Source of the DNA: Tistlia consotensis USBA 355
GTDB taxonomy: Bacteria > Pseudomonadota > Alphaproteobacteria > Kiloniellales > DSM-21159
Direction of reading: 5' to 3'
DNA length: 64,000 bases
NCBI RefSeq assembly: GCF_900177295.1
Contig: NZ_FWZX01000028.1
Span: 30,061 to 94,060, forward strand
In this document: positions 40,953 through 53,623 of the stretch, piece by piece
Position numbering within the stretch: position 1 is the stretch's first letter
Layout: every line of letters starts with the position of its first letter
Program-made: the position numbers and the translations under genes
Notes under the pieces: generated by a model
What the model was told of the DNA's origin: nothing
Databases searched by the model: none
What the model saw: the letters and a program-made list of their open reading frames with translations, nothing else

Positions 40953-43900
40953 CGCGTCGTCCCCGCGAGGCGCGCCCGCGCCTCCTCGTAGCTGAGCGCG
41001 CCGTCGCGCAGCGCCTCCAGGGCGGCCAGCGTGTCGTCCGGCTCCGGCGCCGGAGCCGGCGTCTCGGCGACCGGCTTCCCGGCGATCCATTCCCCGGCCG
41101 GCTGCGTCAGCCCCGCCAGCGCCGCGCCCTGGCTCTCCGCGAGATGGCCGGCGAGCTGGGGGATCGTCGGATGGTCGAACAGGACCGAGGGCAGGATCCG
41201 CACGCCGAGCTCCCGCTCCAGGGCGGCGGCCAGCGAGACCAGGGCGCGGGAGGTCAGGCCCAGGTCGCTCAGGCGGCCGCCCCGTTCCGCAGTGGCGAGC
41301 GGCCGGCCGCGCGCGTCGGCGATCAGGCGGCACAGCAGGGCAGCGGCCGCCGCGGCCGGGTCGGTGGCGGTCTCTCCGGCCGGCACGGCCGTCGCCGCGG
41401 CGGCCGGCGAAGCCGTGCCGGCGGGCTTGCCCGGCCCCTTGTGCAGCAGGCTCGGCGGCAGGTGCAGCCGACGGGGCGGCGCACCCGCGAGCCGCGCCCG
41501 CCAGTCGACCGGCACGCCGGCGACCCAGGCCTCGGCGACCGCGAACGGCGCGGCGTCGGCTGCCGGGGCTGCTGCGCCCTCCGGCGCGGCGACGCCGCCC
41601 CGGGCATCGGCCGGCAGACCACGCCCCTCGACGACGGCGGCCAGCGCCTCCGCCAGGTCGCCGACGTCCCCGGCCAGGATCGCCAGGCGATGGCGATGCG
41701 CGGCCCGGCCGCTCTGCAGCGTCCAGGCGATCTCGGCCAGGGCCGGCGCCGGCTCGGCGGCGCGCAGCCAGGCCAGCAGCCGGCCGGCCTGCTCCGGCAG
41801 CCGCTCGGCGCTCGGCGCGGAGAGCGGCACGATCCACCGACCTCCGTATGGCGCAGCGGGAGCCGGTGGCGCCTCGCGCGCTTCGTCGAGGGCGCGGACG
41901 ACCAGGTGCACGTTGGTGCCGCTGTGGCCGAAGGCGTTGAGCGCCGCTGTCAGCGGCCCGCCGTCAGGTGACGTCCAGGCCGTCGTGCGGTCGGCGAGCC
42001 GCAGCGCCGAGCCCTCGAAGGCGATCATGGCATTCGGCGCGGCGGCGTGCAGCGGCCCGGGGATCGTCCGGTGGCGCAGGGCGAGCAGCAGCTTGATCAG
42101 GCCGACCACGCCCGAGGCGGCGCCGGTGTGGCCGATGTGGGTCTTGGCCGTGCCGAGCGTGCAGAAGCCCTGGCGGCCATCGGACTGGGCGGTCGTCCGC
42201 CGGAAGGCGCGGATCAGCGCATTGCCCTCGACCGCGTCGCCGAGCGGCGTGCCGGTGCCGTGCCCCTCGACCTGGGTGATCCGCCCGGCCTCGACGCCGA
42301 AGCGACGCCAGGTATCGAGCAGCAGCGCCTCCTGCGCCCGGCCGTTGGGCGCGGTGATGCCGTTGCTGGCGCCGTCCTGGTTCATGCCCGAGGCGACGAT
42401 CACGCCGCGGATCGGATCGCCGTCGGCCAGGGCGTCGTCGAGCCGCTTCAGCACGACCATCGCCGCCGCCTCGGTCAGCACCGTGCCGTCGGCGCCCTCG
42501 GCGAAGGGCAGGCAGCGGCCGCTCGGCGACAGCAGGTCGATCGAGCCGACGTGGCGCAGCGCCTCGGCCGACAGGGAGGCCGCGACGCCGCCGGCCAGCG
42601 CCATCCGGCTGGTGCCGAGCCGCAGGCTGTCGCAGGCCAGGTGCACGGCAGCGGCACCGGCCGAGCAGGCCGTGTTGACGGCCAGGGCCGGGCCCTTGAG
42701 GTCGAGCAGGTAGGACAGGCGCGCGGCGACGATCGCATCGGAATCGCCGCTGAACGAGCCCGAGACGGCGCCGAAGGGCTCGGCGCCGACGAACACGCCG
42801 ACCGCCTGCCCGGCGAGGCCGCGCGGGTCGTAGCCCGCGTCCTCCAGGGCCCGCCAGCCCTCCTCCAGGACCAGCCGCTGGTGGCGGCTCATGCCGGCCA
42901 GCTCCGCCGCCTCCGGCAGGTCGAAGAAGGCGGCGTCGAAGCCGTCGCGGTCGGCCAGCAGGGCGCCGCGCAGCCGCCGGCCGTCACCGGCGAAGGCCGG
43001 CGGCAGCTCGCCGATGCCGTCGCGCCCCGCGATCAGGCCGTCCCAGAAGGCCTCCGGCTCCCCGGCGCCGGGCAGCTGCAGCGAGAAGCCGACCACGGCG
43101 ATCGGCGCGGTCGCGGCATCCGGCGCCGTCCGCCCGCCCCGCCGCGGCGCCGGCGCGGCGGCTGGCAGCGGCTTCGCGGCAGCGGGCTCTGTCGCCGGCG
43201 CGGCAGACACGAGCGAGCGCAAGTGCCCGGCCAGGGCGTCGATCGTCGCGTAGTCGTAGACCAGGGTGCGCTCGAGGCTAGTGCCGAGGCGCTCGCCGAG
43301 CCGTTTCACGAAGGTCACGCCGAGGATCGAATCCAGGCCGTAGTCCGAGAAGGGCACTGAGCCCGAGAAGCGTGCGGCCTCGCCCTTCAGCGTCTCGGCG
43401 AGGCAGGCGCGGATCAGGGCGACGAGGTCGGAGCCCGGCGCCGGCGCTGCCGGCCGGGAGGTCGCAGGCTGCGGGATCGGCGCCGCTGCGGCCGGCGGCG
43501 GCACGGCCTCGTCCGGCTCGGCCAGGCCGCGGCTCTCGGCGAGGATCACCTGCTGCGTCGCCACGCCCGGGTTGTCGAGGACCAGCGGCGTGAAGTGCCG
43601 CTCGCGGAGCAGGCGCTGCCAGGTCGCGCTGCCCAGCAGCGGCGAGCCGGGCACGCGCAGGACCTCGTCCTCGGAGAGCCACCAGCCGTCGAGCAGCCCG
43701 AAGATCAGCGTGCCGATCGTCGACTTGTCGACGCCCTCGTTGACGACCAGCAGGCCGTGCCCGGCCAGGGCCGAGGTCGCGTGGCGCAGGGTCGCGCGCA
43801 TGTCCGGGGTGGCGTGCAGGCAGTTGGTCGCGATCACGAGGTCGTAGGCGCCGGTCTCCAGGCCCTGCCCGGCGAGCGGCCTGGCGATGTCGCAGCGGGC

Positions 43901-46900
43901 CGTGCGGAACCAGGGCCGGCCCTCGCCGAAGCGCTCCTGCGCGGCCAGCAGGAAGGCGCCCGAGACGTCGGTGAAGCAGTACTCGCCGATCGCCTCGCCC
44001 CAGGGGTCGAGGACCGGCAGGACCTTGGCGCTGGTCCCGCCGGTGCCGGCGCCGATCTCCAGGACGCGCAGGCGCGTCCGGCCGTCGGCTTCCCGGCGAT
44101 GGCGCAGGAAGGCCTCGACCGCGGCGGCGACCTGCAGGTTCAGCGAGTCGGGATAGGGCCTGCCGGCGTAGAGCCCGGCGACCCGGTCCAGCGAGCCGTC
44201 GGGGAAGATCACGTCGGTCGCCCGCGCCTTGCCGCTCAGCACCTCCGGCAGGGCACGCAGGCAGGCGTCGAACAGGTCGACGACCGCGAAGAGCTGGGGA
44301 TCGGCCAGCCACTCGGCGCGGCCTTCCTCCCAGCCGTGCCAGGCGGCCTCGATCCCCGGCTCCTCCAGGACCCGGGTCACCCAGAGCCGGCCGTCCCGCC
44401 ACTCGACCGCACCCGAGGCCGGCAGCAGGGTCGAGATCACCTCCCGCCACCAGCGGCCGTGCCGCTCGACGACGCCGGCCCGGCGGCGCAACGCCTCGAT
44501 GTCCTCGATCGGCCCGGGCCGGTCCAGGATGCCCATGCGCCGGAGCTGCGCCCAGAACAGCGCCAGGGCGCGCAGCTCGATCTCCGACCAATCGGGCTGC
44601 GGCACCGTCGCTGCCAGGGCGCCGGCGTCGACCCGATCCAGGAAGCGGGGAGCCTGCCGGCTGCCGGCCAGCCGCAGGGCCGGCTCCTCGACCGGCATGA
44701 GGTCCTGGACCGCGCGCGAGGCCCTGACGCAGGTCGCCTCGGCGAGCGTGCCGCGCGACAGGGCGGCGAGGACCTGCTCGAGGAAGCCGCACAGCTCCTC
44801 GTCGGCCACCATGTCGTAGTGGCCCTCGATGCGCCCGGCCATCGCCGTCCCGGCGATGGTGGTCCGCAGGTAGCCCCAGTGGATCAGGCCGAGGGGCAGC
44901 GGGCTTCGTCCGCTCAGCGCCCGCACCAGGCTGTCGCTGCCGGCGACCGCCGCGGCATAGGCCGCGGTCTCGCGCGCGGTCAGGAAGGCGAAGGCCTGGA
45001 CCGACGAGAAGACGCAGAGGAAATCCGGGCGCTGGTCGGGTCCCTCCGCCTCCAGCGCGCGATGGAGGTTCAGCAGGCCGCGCGTCTTGACCGCACAGAC
45101 CTCGCCCAGGGCTTCCTCGGCCGGCCGCCCGGCGACGTCGGATTCGATCGCCATGGCCGTATGGAAGGCGCCGTCGATGCGACCGAAGCGCCTGCGGGCC
45201 TCGGCGACGGCGGCGTCGAGCGCGGCGGCGTCGGCCGCGTCGGCCGAGAGGTAGACCGGCTGCGGCGCGCCCGCCGCGACTTCCGCCGAGACCGCCGCGA
45301 AGGCTTCCCCGACCTCCGGACTGTCGGCCGGCCGCCGGCCGATCCAGACGATCCGGGCGCCATAGCGAGCCATCAGGTGCCGGCTGACCACGCGGCCGAC
45401 CATGCCGGCGCCGCCGACCAGGAGATAGAGGCCGCCGTGGCGCAGCGCGCCCGCCGGCGGCTCGGCGCCCCAGTCGAGCTTCCGGAAGACCTGCCGGAAC
45501 CGCTCGCCGGCCGCGAAGCGCACCACGCCGCCGCGCTCGCTCGGCGGCTCGGCGAGCAGCGCCGGCCAGAGCGAGGCCGACGGCTCGCCACCCAGCAGAG
45601 CCGCAGCCTCGACGTCGAGGCTGCGCAGCCGGAAGCGGCGGTCGCCCTGGGCGATGGCATAGCCCAGGCCGGCGAGGCCGCCGATGCCGCCGGCCGTCAG
45701 GCCGTCCGCCGCGGAGAAGCGGTCCAGGGTCACGAGATAGAGGTTGACCGGATGCTCCGTCGACGCGCCCTCGCCCAGCTCCGCGACGAGCCGCAGCAGG
45801 TTGGCCTCCTCCGAGGCCGGCCCGCCGCAGAGGCGGGACGGGTCGGCGCCGGCGGCCCCGGGATCGGCCGGCGCGCCGCCGAGGAAGATCGCGGTGTCGA
45901 CCCGCCGGCCGCCGAGACAGGCGGCGAAGCCCCGCGGGTCGTCGCGGCGGCAGCGCCATTCGCTGTCGGAGACCGCGCGCGTGACCGAGTCGAGCCAGAT
46001 CTGGAGGATCGTCGCATCCGGCCGGCACTCGCCGTACCAGGCGCCGGCGCTGACCGCCGCCTCCTGAAGCTCCGCCGGAGCCACGATCAGCAGCACGCCG
46101 TTGCGCCCCAGGGCCGGCGCATGGCTGCCGGAAGGCTCGGCCTGCCAGTGCGGCAGGAAGCTGTAGCCGTCCCAGCTGCCGCCGGCGTCCGTCGCCGGTG
46201 CCAGCGCGACGGCGCGCGCGCCCCGGGACGCCTCCTCCGGCCGGTCGCACTCCGGCGCGAAGGGATAGGTCGGCAGGCCGATCCGGCGCGGGCGCCCGGC
46301 CGGATAGAGGCGGCGCCAGTCGACCTCCAGGCCGCGGACCCAGAGCGCCGCCAGGCGGTCGAGCTTCCCTTCCGCCTGCCAGCGCGCCACCAGGTCCCCG
46401 GCCGCCGCAGCGTCGCCGAAGGCGGCGAGCAGCTCGTCGTCGGGTGTCGCTTCGCCGGCGTGCAGCCCGTCGCGCCGGCCCGCCAGGAAGTCGGCGAGGC
46501 GCTGCCGCACCGTCGCCAGGTCCGGCGCGACGAAGGCCAGGCGCTGCGCCATGGCGCGCCGGCCGGTCTGCAGGGTGTGGGCCATGGCCCGCAGGCCGGG
46601 GCTCTCCCGCTCCAGGTAGCCCAGCAGCGCCTCCGCGTAGGCGCTGAGCCGCGCCTCGCTGCGCGCCGACAGCACGATCAGCGCCGGTCCGCCGTCGTCG
46701 GGCCCGGCCGCCGTCGCCAGCTTCGGCGCCTCCTCGAGGATGGCATGGGCGTTGGTGCCGCCGATGCCGAAGGCGCTGACCGCGCCGCGCCGCGGCCGGC
46801 CCGCCTCCGCCGGCCAGGGCTGCAGCCGCTCGGCGACCCGGAAGGGCGAGGACGCGAAGTCGATCTCCGGGTTCGGGCTCTCGTAGTGCAGGCTCGGCGG

Positions 46901-49900
46901 GATCAGGCCCCGCTCGAGGCTCAGCGCGACCTTGATCAGGCCGGCGAGGCCGGCCGCCGTGTCGGTGTGTCCGAGGTTGGTCTTGACCGAGCCGATCGCG
47001 CAGTACTGCCGGCGGTCGGTGTGGCGGCGATAGACCTCGCTGAGCGCGGCGATCTCGATCGGGTCGCCCAGCGCCGTGCCGGTGCCATGCGCCTCGACGT
47101 AGCCGATCGTCGCCGGATCGACGCCGCTGCGCGCCAGCGCCTTGCCGATCACCGCCACCTGGCCGGCGACGCTGGGCGCGTAGAAGCCGGCCTTGCCCTG
47201 GCCGTCGTTGTTGCTGGCGACGCCGCGGATCAGCGCATGAATCGCGTCGCCGTCGGCAAGGGCGTCACGCGCGCGCTTCAGCAGCACGACCGCGACGCCC
47301 TCGCCCGCGACCATGCCGTCGGCGCGGGCGTCGAAGGTCTTGCAGTGGCCGTCGCCGGAGAAGTTGAGCCCCGGCTCGTGGCGATAGCCGACCAGGCCCT
47401 CGGGCAGCAGGCTGCAGGCGCCGACGAGCGCGGTCGAGACGTCGCCGCTCGCCAGGGCCTGGGCGGCCTGCTGCAGGGCCACCAGCGAGGAGGAGCAGTT
47501 GGTGTGCAGCGCGCAGCTCGTGCCGGTCAGGCCGAGCTGGTAGGAGATCGTGGTCGCCGCCGTGCCGGCCTGCGACAGCAGCCAGGCGACGTAGCCGTCC
47601 GAGCCGAGGGCCTGGCTGGCCGAGCCGGAGCCATCGTCCGGCAGCGCCGGGCGGTGCAGGCTGCCGCTGGTCGCCGTGAAGACCGCGGTCTCGGGGATCG
47701 CCTCGGGCGTATAGCCGGCGTCCTCGACCGCGGCCCAGGCGTGCTGCAGCAGCAGCCGGTGCTGGGGATCCATCAGCGCGGCGTTGCGCGCCGAGAGATT
47801 GAAGAACTCGGCGTCGAAGAGGTCCCTGCCCTCGATCGCGCGGGCCACGGGGATGTACTGCGGATCGCGGATCGTCGCCTCCGGGATGCCGGCCGCGCGC
47901 AGCGCCTCGGCGTCGAGGAAGCGGCCGCTGTCCCGGCCGCTCTCCAGCAGCTCCCAGAAGGCGCGCGGCCCGACAGCGCCCGGCACCGTACAGGCGATGC
48001 CGATGATCGCCAGCGCGTCCTCGGGCACCGGCGAGGGCTCGGCCGGCGCCTGCCGCACGGCCGGCCGCGGCGTCGCGGCCGCCGCGGCGGGCGGCGCCGT
48101 GGTCGTCGCGGGGCCGCCCAGCCAGGCCGCCTGCTCGACGACGGTCGGCAGGCGAAACACGTCGGTCGCGCGCACCGGCCGCCCGAAGGCCTTGGCCAGC
48201 CGGGCGGCGAGCAGCACCGCCGCGACCGAGGTGCCGCCCAGCTCGAAGAAGCCGACGTCGCGCGCCGGCTCCGGCCGCTCGAGCACCTCCGCCCAGAGCG
48301 CCCGGACCCGCGCCTCGGCCTCGGCGGCCGGGACCGCCGCCGCGGGCGCGACCGGCGGCGGGCCGCCGTCGGCGAGGGGATCGCGCGCCGCCAGCGCCTT
48401 GCGGTCGATCTTGCCGTTCGCGGTCTGGGGCAGCGCGTCGAGCGGCACGACGACCGCGGGGACCATGTAGGCCGGCAGCCATCCGGCCAGGGCCGCCTTC
48501 AGGGCCGCCGGGTCGAGCCCGGCCGGCGAGGCCGGCTCGCACCAGGCGACGAGCTGGCTGCCGTGCGGCGTCGGGCGCGCGACCACCGCCGCCCGGCGCA
48601 CCGTCGCCTGCTGCTCGAGGCGCGCCTCGATCTCGCCCAGCTCGATGCGGTGGCCCTGGACCTTCACCTGCTGGTCGGCGCGGCCCAGGTACTCCAGGCC
48701 GCCGTCGGCCCGCCGGCGCGCCAGGTCGCCGGTGCGGTAGAGCCGCGCGCCCGCGCCGAAGGGGCTGGCGACGAAGGCCTCCGCCGTGCGGCCGGGCAGG
48801 CCCCAGTAGCCGCGCGCCAGGCCGCGGCCGCCCAGGTAGAGGTGGCCGGCGACGCCGACCGGCGCCGGCTCCAGCCGCTCGTCCAGCACGTGGGCCTCGG
48901 TGCCGGCCAGCGGCCGACCGATGGTCACCGCCGCGCCGGGCTCGACGCGCGCCAGGGTCGACCAGATCGTCGCCTCGGTCGGGCCGTAGAGGTTCCAGAC
49001 CGGCGCGCCCAGCGCGGTCAGCCGGCCGGCCAGCGCGGCCGGCAGCGCCTCGCCGCCGCACAGCACCCGCACCCCGCTCCGGTTCCGCCAGCCGGCGTGC
49101 AGCAGCATCGCCCAGGTCGAGGGCGTTGCCTGCATCACCGTCGGCCGGACCCGCTCGAGCTCGGCCGCCAGCAGCTGGCCGTCGCGCGCCGTCTCGGCGC
49201 TGGCCAGCGCCACCGTGCCGCCGGCGACCAGCGGGCCGAGCAGCTCCAGCCCGGCGATGTCGAAGCAGAGCGTGGTCACCGCCAGCAGGCGGTCCTCCGC
49301 CCCCAGACCGACCGCCTCGGCGGTCGCCGTCAGGAGGTTGGCGAGCGCGCCGTGCGACACCGCGACACCCTTGGGCCGGCCCGTGCTGCCCGAGGTGTAG
49401 ATGACGTAGGCCAGATCGTCGGCGGCCAAGTCCTCGGCGGCCAGGTCGTCGGGGGCGAGGTCCTCGGCAACCGGTCCCGGATCGCCCGCCTCGCCGACGA
49501 GGTCCTCGACGTCCAGCCAGCCGCCGCCGGCCGGCGCGAGGGTCGCGAGCGCCTGCGCCGTCGCGCGGTCGCCGAGGAGCCAGGCGGCACCGCTGTCGCG
49601 GACCATGTAGTCCAGTCGCGCCGCGGGATAGGCCGGATCGAGCGGCAGGTAGGCCGCCCCGGCCCTGAGGATGCCGAGCAGCGCCGGCAGCAGCTGCGGC
49701 CGGCGCTCCAGGCAGAGGCCGACGCGGTCGCCCCGCCCGACGCCGCGCGCCCGCAGCGCCGCCGCCACGGCGCCGCTCTGCGCCCAGAGCGTGGCGTAGC
49801 TCAGCGTCTCGCCGTCCTGGGAGACCGCCACCGCCTCGGGCCGCTCGGCCGCCTGCCGCGCCACGGCCGCCGGCACCAGGCTCGGCAAGCTCGCCGGCGC

Positions 49901-52900
49901 GGGGCCGCGCGCCGGCCCGGCGAGCAGCGCGTCGCGCTCGGCCGCGCTGAGCAGCGGCAGCGCCGCCAGCGGCCGCTCGGCGTCCGCGACGAGGGCCTCG
50001 ATCAGGGTCAGGAGATGCCCCGCCCAGCACGCGATCGTCGGCTCCTCGAACAGGTCCGAGGCGTACTTGAGGTGCAGTTCCAGGCTGTCGTCGCGCTCCC
50101 AGACCTCCAGGACCAGCTCGTACTCGCCCTCCTGGTTGACCGTCTCGATCCAGCGCCAGTCCTCGCCGGCGCCCGGCGCCAGCATCGCCGCGTCGTGGAA
50201 GAAGTAGGCGGCCTGGAAGACCGGGTCGCGCCCGGCCCCGCCGGCCAGGCCGAGGGCCTGCACCAGCGCCGGGAAGGGCAGGACATGCGCCATGCCGTCG
50301 ACGATCGAGCGCTGCAGCCGCTGCAGCGCCTCGGCCAGCGGCCGCATCCCGAAGGCGCAGCGCACCGGCAGCATGGTGATGTGGAGGCCGACCAGCTCCT
50401 CGGTCCCGGGCCCGCGCTCGTTCATCGGCATGCCGACGACCAGGTCCTGCTGGCCGGAGAGCCGCGCCAGCAGCGCCTGCCAGGCACCCAGCAGCACGGT
50501 CGAGGCGAAGAGGCCCCGGTCGCGCGCGAAGCCGCGCAGCGCCCCGACCAGAGGCCCGGGTATCGCACGGACCAGCGTCGCGCCCGCGTAGGAGCGCTCG
50601 GCCGGCCGCGGCCGGTCGAGGGGCAGGTCGAGCGGTCCGGGCAGCCCGGCCAGCACCGCGCGCCAGTAGGCGCGGCGCCGCTCGCCCTCGGCGCCCGCCA
50701 GCCGCGCGGCCTCGTCGGCGAGCGCCTGTTCGCAGCCCTCGAAGGAGTCCGGCCCGGGCAAGGGACGACCGGCGACGAGACGCGCGTCGCCGTCGCGCAG
50801 CCCGATGACGATCCGCCCGAGCGAGCTGCCGTCGGTGACCAGGTGATGCACGCAGAGCAGCACCCAGGCGGTGCCCCCTGCCCCGTCGATCAGGACGTGC
50901 AGCCGGGCCAGGGGCCCCTGCGCCAGGTCGAAGGGGATCTTGCCGCGCCCGCGCAGCCAGGCCACCCGCTCGGCCTCGCTCCAGCCGTCGGCGGCCTGCT
51001 CCTCGAGCGGCAGCGCGACCCCGGCGCCGACGCGCAGCAGCGGGCGGCCCTGCTCGACCGCCACCGCGGCGGTCATGATCGGCCAGCGCTCGCCGATCCA
51101 GGCACAGAGCCGGCGCAGGCGCTCCAGGGCGCCCGGCGGCGCGATGTCGACCCTGAGGCAGAGCGGGACGTTGTAGGCCGCCATCCCGGGGTAGTTCTGC
51201 TGCAGCACCCAGACACCCTGCTGCGACACCGTCAGGGGGATGTCGGTCACCGGGATCTCGGTCACCGGGATCTCGGTCACGGGGATCTCTGCCGCCGGGA
51301 TCTCCGCCGCCGCCGCTTCGGCCGGCGATTCCGCTGAAGGCTGGGCGCCGCCGCCCCCGGCAGGAGCCGGGGCGAGAGCCTGCAGCGCCTCCGCGTGATG
51401 CTCCTCCAGGTGCGCCGCCAAAGCCTGGATCGTGATGCAGTCGAACAGCAGCGAGGCCGGCAGAGCGACGCCCAGCGCCCGGCCGACGGCGTCGATCAGG
51501 CGGACGAGATCGAGCGAGCGCAGGCCGAGCCCGACGAAGCTCACCGTCTCCTCCGACGGCGCGACGGCGCGGCCGAGCCGCTCCGCGACCAGCCGGCACA
51601 GCAGGTCGCGTGTCGGATCGCGCCTCGGCCCGCCGTCGACAGCCGGCAGGACGGCAGCGCCGGAGACCGGCGCCGGAACGGCCGGCGCGGGCTGCTCCGG
51701 CGCGGCGCGGTCGGCGGCGGCCGTCTCGGGAATCTCGACCCAGTAGCGCTTTCCGCCGAAGGGATAGGGCGGCAGGCCGAGCCGCTGCGGCGGTCTGGCG
51801 ACGAGCAGCTCGACCGGCAGCTCGCCGCCCTGCACGTAGAGCGCCGCCAGGCTCTCGACGAGACGCCGCAGGGCCTTCGGATCGCGTTTCGCCGGCTTCA
51901 GGTCGGCCTGGATGCCCTTGAGCGCCTGGGCCCAGAGCCGCCGCGTCGCCTCCGGCACCTCCGCGGCCCGGCCGCGCAGCAGGCCCCCGCCCTCGCGGCC
52001 CTCGGCGATCCGCGCCAGGCCCGCGCGCAACTCGGCCTCCTCGGCGGCAACGAAGGCGGCCCGCCAGGCGAAGGCCGGCCGCTCGATGAGGGTGCAGGCC
52101 AGCGCCGCCAGGTCGAGCGCGCCGTCCTGCCGGTCGAGCCAGGCCAGCAGGTCGGCCGCTCGGCGCGCCAGCGCCGCCTCCTCGTGGCCGGACAGCACGA
52201 TCGGCAGGCACGCCGGCCCGGCCGCCCGGCGCTTGGCCGGGATCGGCCCCGGCGCTTCCTCGACGACCATGTGGACGTTGGTGCCGTTGAAGCCGAAGGC
52301 GCTCACCGCGCCGAGGCGGCGCCGGCCCGGCTCGGCCTCCCAGGCGCGCAGCTCGCCGTTGACGAAGAAGGGCGAGCCCTCGAGGTCGAGGTGCCGGCTC
52401 GGCCGCTCGAAGCCGGTGCAGGGCGGCAGGGCGTGGTGGCGCAGGCTGAGCAGCAGCTTGATCAGGCTGGTGACGCCGGCGGCGTGCAGGCAGTGGCCGA
52501 TCGAGCCCTTGACCGAGCCCAGGGCGCAGAAGCCGGCGCGCTCGGTCGTGCGGCGGAAGGCGCTGGTCAGGGCGCGCACCTCGATGGCGTCGCCGAGCAG
52601 GCTGGCCGTGCCGTTGGACTCCAGGCTGCCGATCGCGTCGGGCTCGATGCCGGCCTCGGCCCAGGCGCTCTCGAGCAGCGCCGCCTGGGCCTTCGGCACC
52701 GCGGCGGACAGCCCGCCGGCGCCGCCGTTGTGGTTCATCGCGCTGCCGCGGATGACGCCGTGGATGCGGTCGCCGTCACGCTCGGCGTCGGGCAGGCGCT
52801 TGAGCACCAGGGCCGCCACCGCGTCGCCGATCACGAAGCCGTCAGCTGCCTCGTCGAAGGGCCGGCACAGCGGCTCGGCCGTCACCATGCCGCTCTGGCT

Positions 52901-53623
52901 GCAGAGGATGTGCAGCCGCGGCATGGTCCTGACCGAGGTGCCGCCGGCGACCATCAGGTCGGTCTCGCCGCGGCGCAGGCTCTGGCAGGCCAGATGCACG
53001 GCGGCCAGCGCCGAGGCGCAGGCCGCGTCGACGGCCAGGGCGCCGCCCTTGAGGTTGAGCGCGGCCGCGATGCGCGCCGCCATCACCGAGGCCACGGTGC
53101 CGGTCAGCGCCTCGGCGACCAGCGGCACCCCCGCCGCCTCGCAGCGGCTGCCGTAGTCGCCGCCGTCACCGCCGACGATCACGCCCCAGCGCGCCGTGCC
53201 GCGGCGGCGCGTCGCGCAGCCGGCATCTTCCAGGGCGCGCCAGCATTCCTCCAGGAACAGGCGGTGCTGGGGATCCATGGCCGCCGCCTCGGCGTCGCCG
53301 AAACCGAAGAAGCCGGCGTCGAAGCGATCGACCCCGTCCAGCATGCCGGCCCAGGCGCAGCGCGTCGTACCCGGCCGCGCGCCGCTCGGATCGGTGATGC
53401 GCTTCGCGTCCCAGAGCCACGGCGGCACCGGCCGGAAGGCCGTCCCGCCGCCGCTCAGCAGATCCCAGAAGGCCTCGACGTCCGGTGCGCCCGGAAAGCG
53501 GCCGGACAGTCCGACCACGGCGATCGGCATGGCGGCACTGACCGTCGGTCGGTCGCGCTCCGGCTGAACCGGGGGCGCGGACGAACCCGTCGTCTCCACA
53601 CCCTTGTCCCGGGCCTTGTCCAA
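40949..53623 (-). CDS. Hybrid trans-AT PKS/NRPS megasynthase A (4224 aa)
   Basis: First giant gene of the assembly line, cytoplasmic. Domain order: KS (non-condensing type)-ACP, C-A(Gly)-PCP, KS-KR-cMT-ACP, KS-ACP, and a short C-terminal helix (G-A-L-S-Y-E-E-A-R-A-R-L-A-G) that probably docks onto the N-terminal helix of megasynthase B. KS cysteines are 202, 2043 and 3653; carrier serines are 703, 1799, 3432 and 4125. No AT domain is present. The stop overlaps the next gene's start as ATGA. The start is uncertain: TTG at 53623 follows GGGGGGCG, GTG eight codons later is possible, and ATG at 53530 begins right at the KS fold. An AT-rich region upstream probably holds the promoter of both giant genes. 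Modules are listed separately. Confidence 0.92.
41140..43108 (-). other. Module 4: KS-ACP
   Basis: Residues about 3506-4162. The KS has Cys3653 (N-T-A-C-S-A-G), His3788 (E-G-H-G-T-G-T) and K-T-H-I-G-H. The flanking region is shortened and leads to an ACP with Ser4125 (L-G-L-T-S-R-A; Thr in place of the usual Asp before Ser). There are no processing domains. It sits at the end of megasynthase A and passes the chain to the glycine module of megasynthase B. Confidence 0.78.
43216..48019 (-). other. Module 3: KS-KR-cMT-ACP
   Basis: Residues about 1869-3470. The KS has Cys2043 (H-T-N-C-S-S-S), His2179 and K-T-N-L-G-H. The KR has G-G-A-G-M-V-G and Tyr2889, but the segment reads A-Y-A-A-A-V, so the helper Asn is missing; activity is likely but not certain. 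The C-methyltransferase has L-E-I-G-A-G-T-G-G-T-S near residue 3192 and I-A-T-N-C-L-H-A-T. The ACP serine is 3432. The expected result is an alpha-methyl beta-hydroxy unit extending the first glycine. Confidence 0.82.
48106..51235 (-). other. Module 2: C-A(Gly)-PCP
   Basis: Residues about 797-1840. The condensation domain has H-H-L-V-T-D-G (926-932). The adenylation domain has Y-T-S-G-S-T-G-R-P-K-G, Asp1455 in F-D-I-A-G-L-E-L, core Lys1738 and a specificity line read by eye as D-I-L-Q-L-G-L-I-W-K, the glycine code. The PCP serine is 1799 (L-G-G-T-S). The C domain would acylate glycine with whatever is carried on the ACP of module 1. Confidence 0.85.
49414..49472 (-). repeat. 15-bp imperfect tandem repeat inside the first A domain
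   Basis: About four imperfect 15-bp units (GATCGTCGGCGGCCA, AGTCCTCGGCGGCCA, GGTCGTCGGGGGCGA and a partial one) encode alternating A-E-D-L-A / A-D-D-L-A pentapeptides just before the A3 phosphate-binding loop. They make an acidic surface loop longer than in the glycine A domain of module 5. Confidence 0.8.
51237..51311 (-). repeat. 15-bp tandem repeat in the ACP-C linker of module 2 (5 units)
   Basis: Five 15-bp units based on GGGATCTCGGTCACC, the inner ones differing by single bases and the outer ones more diverged. They encode E-I-P-V-T pentapeptides immediately before the condensation domain. Confidence 0.92.
51346..53530 (-). other. Module 1: non-condensing KS (KS0) and ACP
   Basis: Residues about 32-760. 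The KS keeps its acylatable Cys202 (D-A-A-C-A-S) and His377 (G-S-I-G-H), but the E-A-H-G-T-G-T motif reads E-S-N-G-T-A-S, with Asn337 in place of the decarboxylating His. In trans-AT systems this change marks KS0 domains that pass on an acyl group without extending it. The ACP serine is 703 (G-L-R-S-L). As the first module it may load a starter acyl group onto ACP for N-acylation of the first glycine. Confidence 0.82.
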
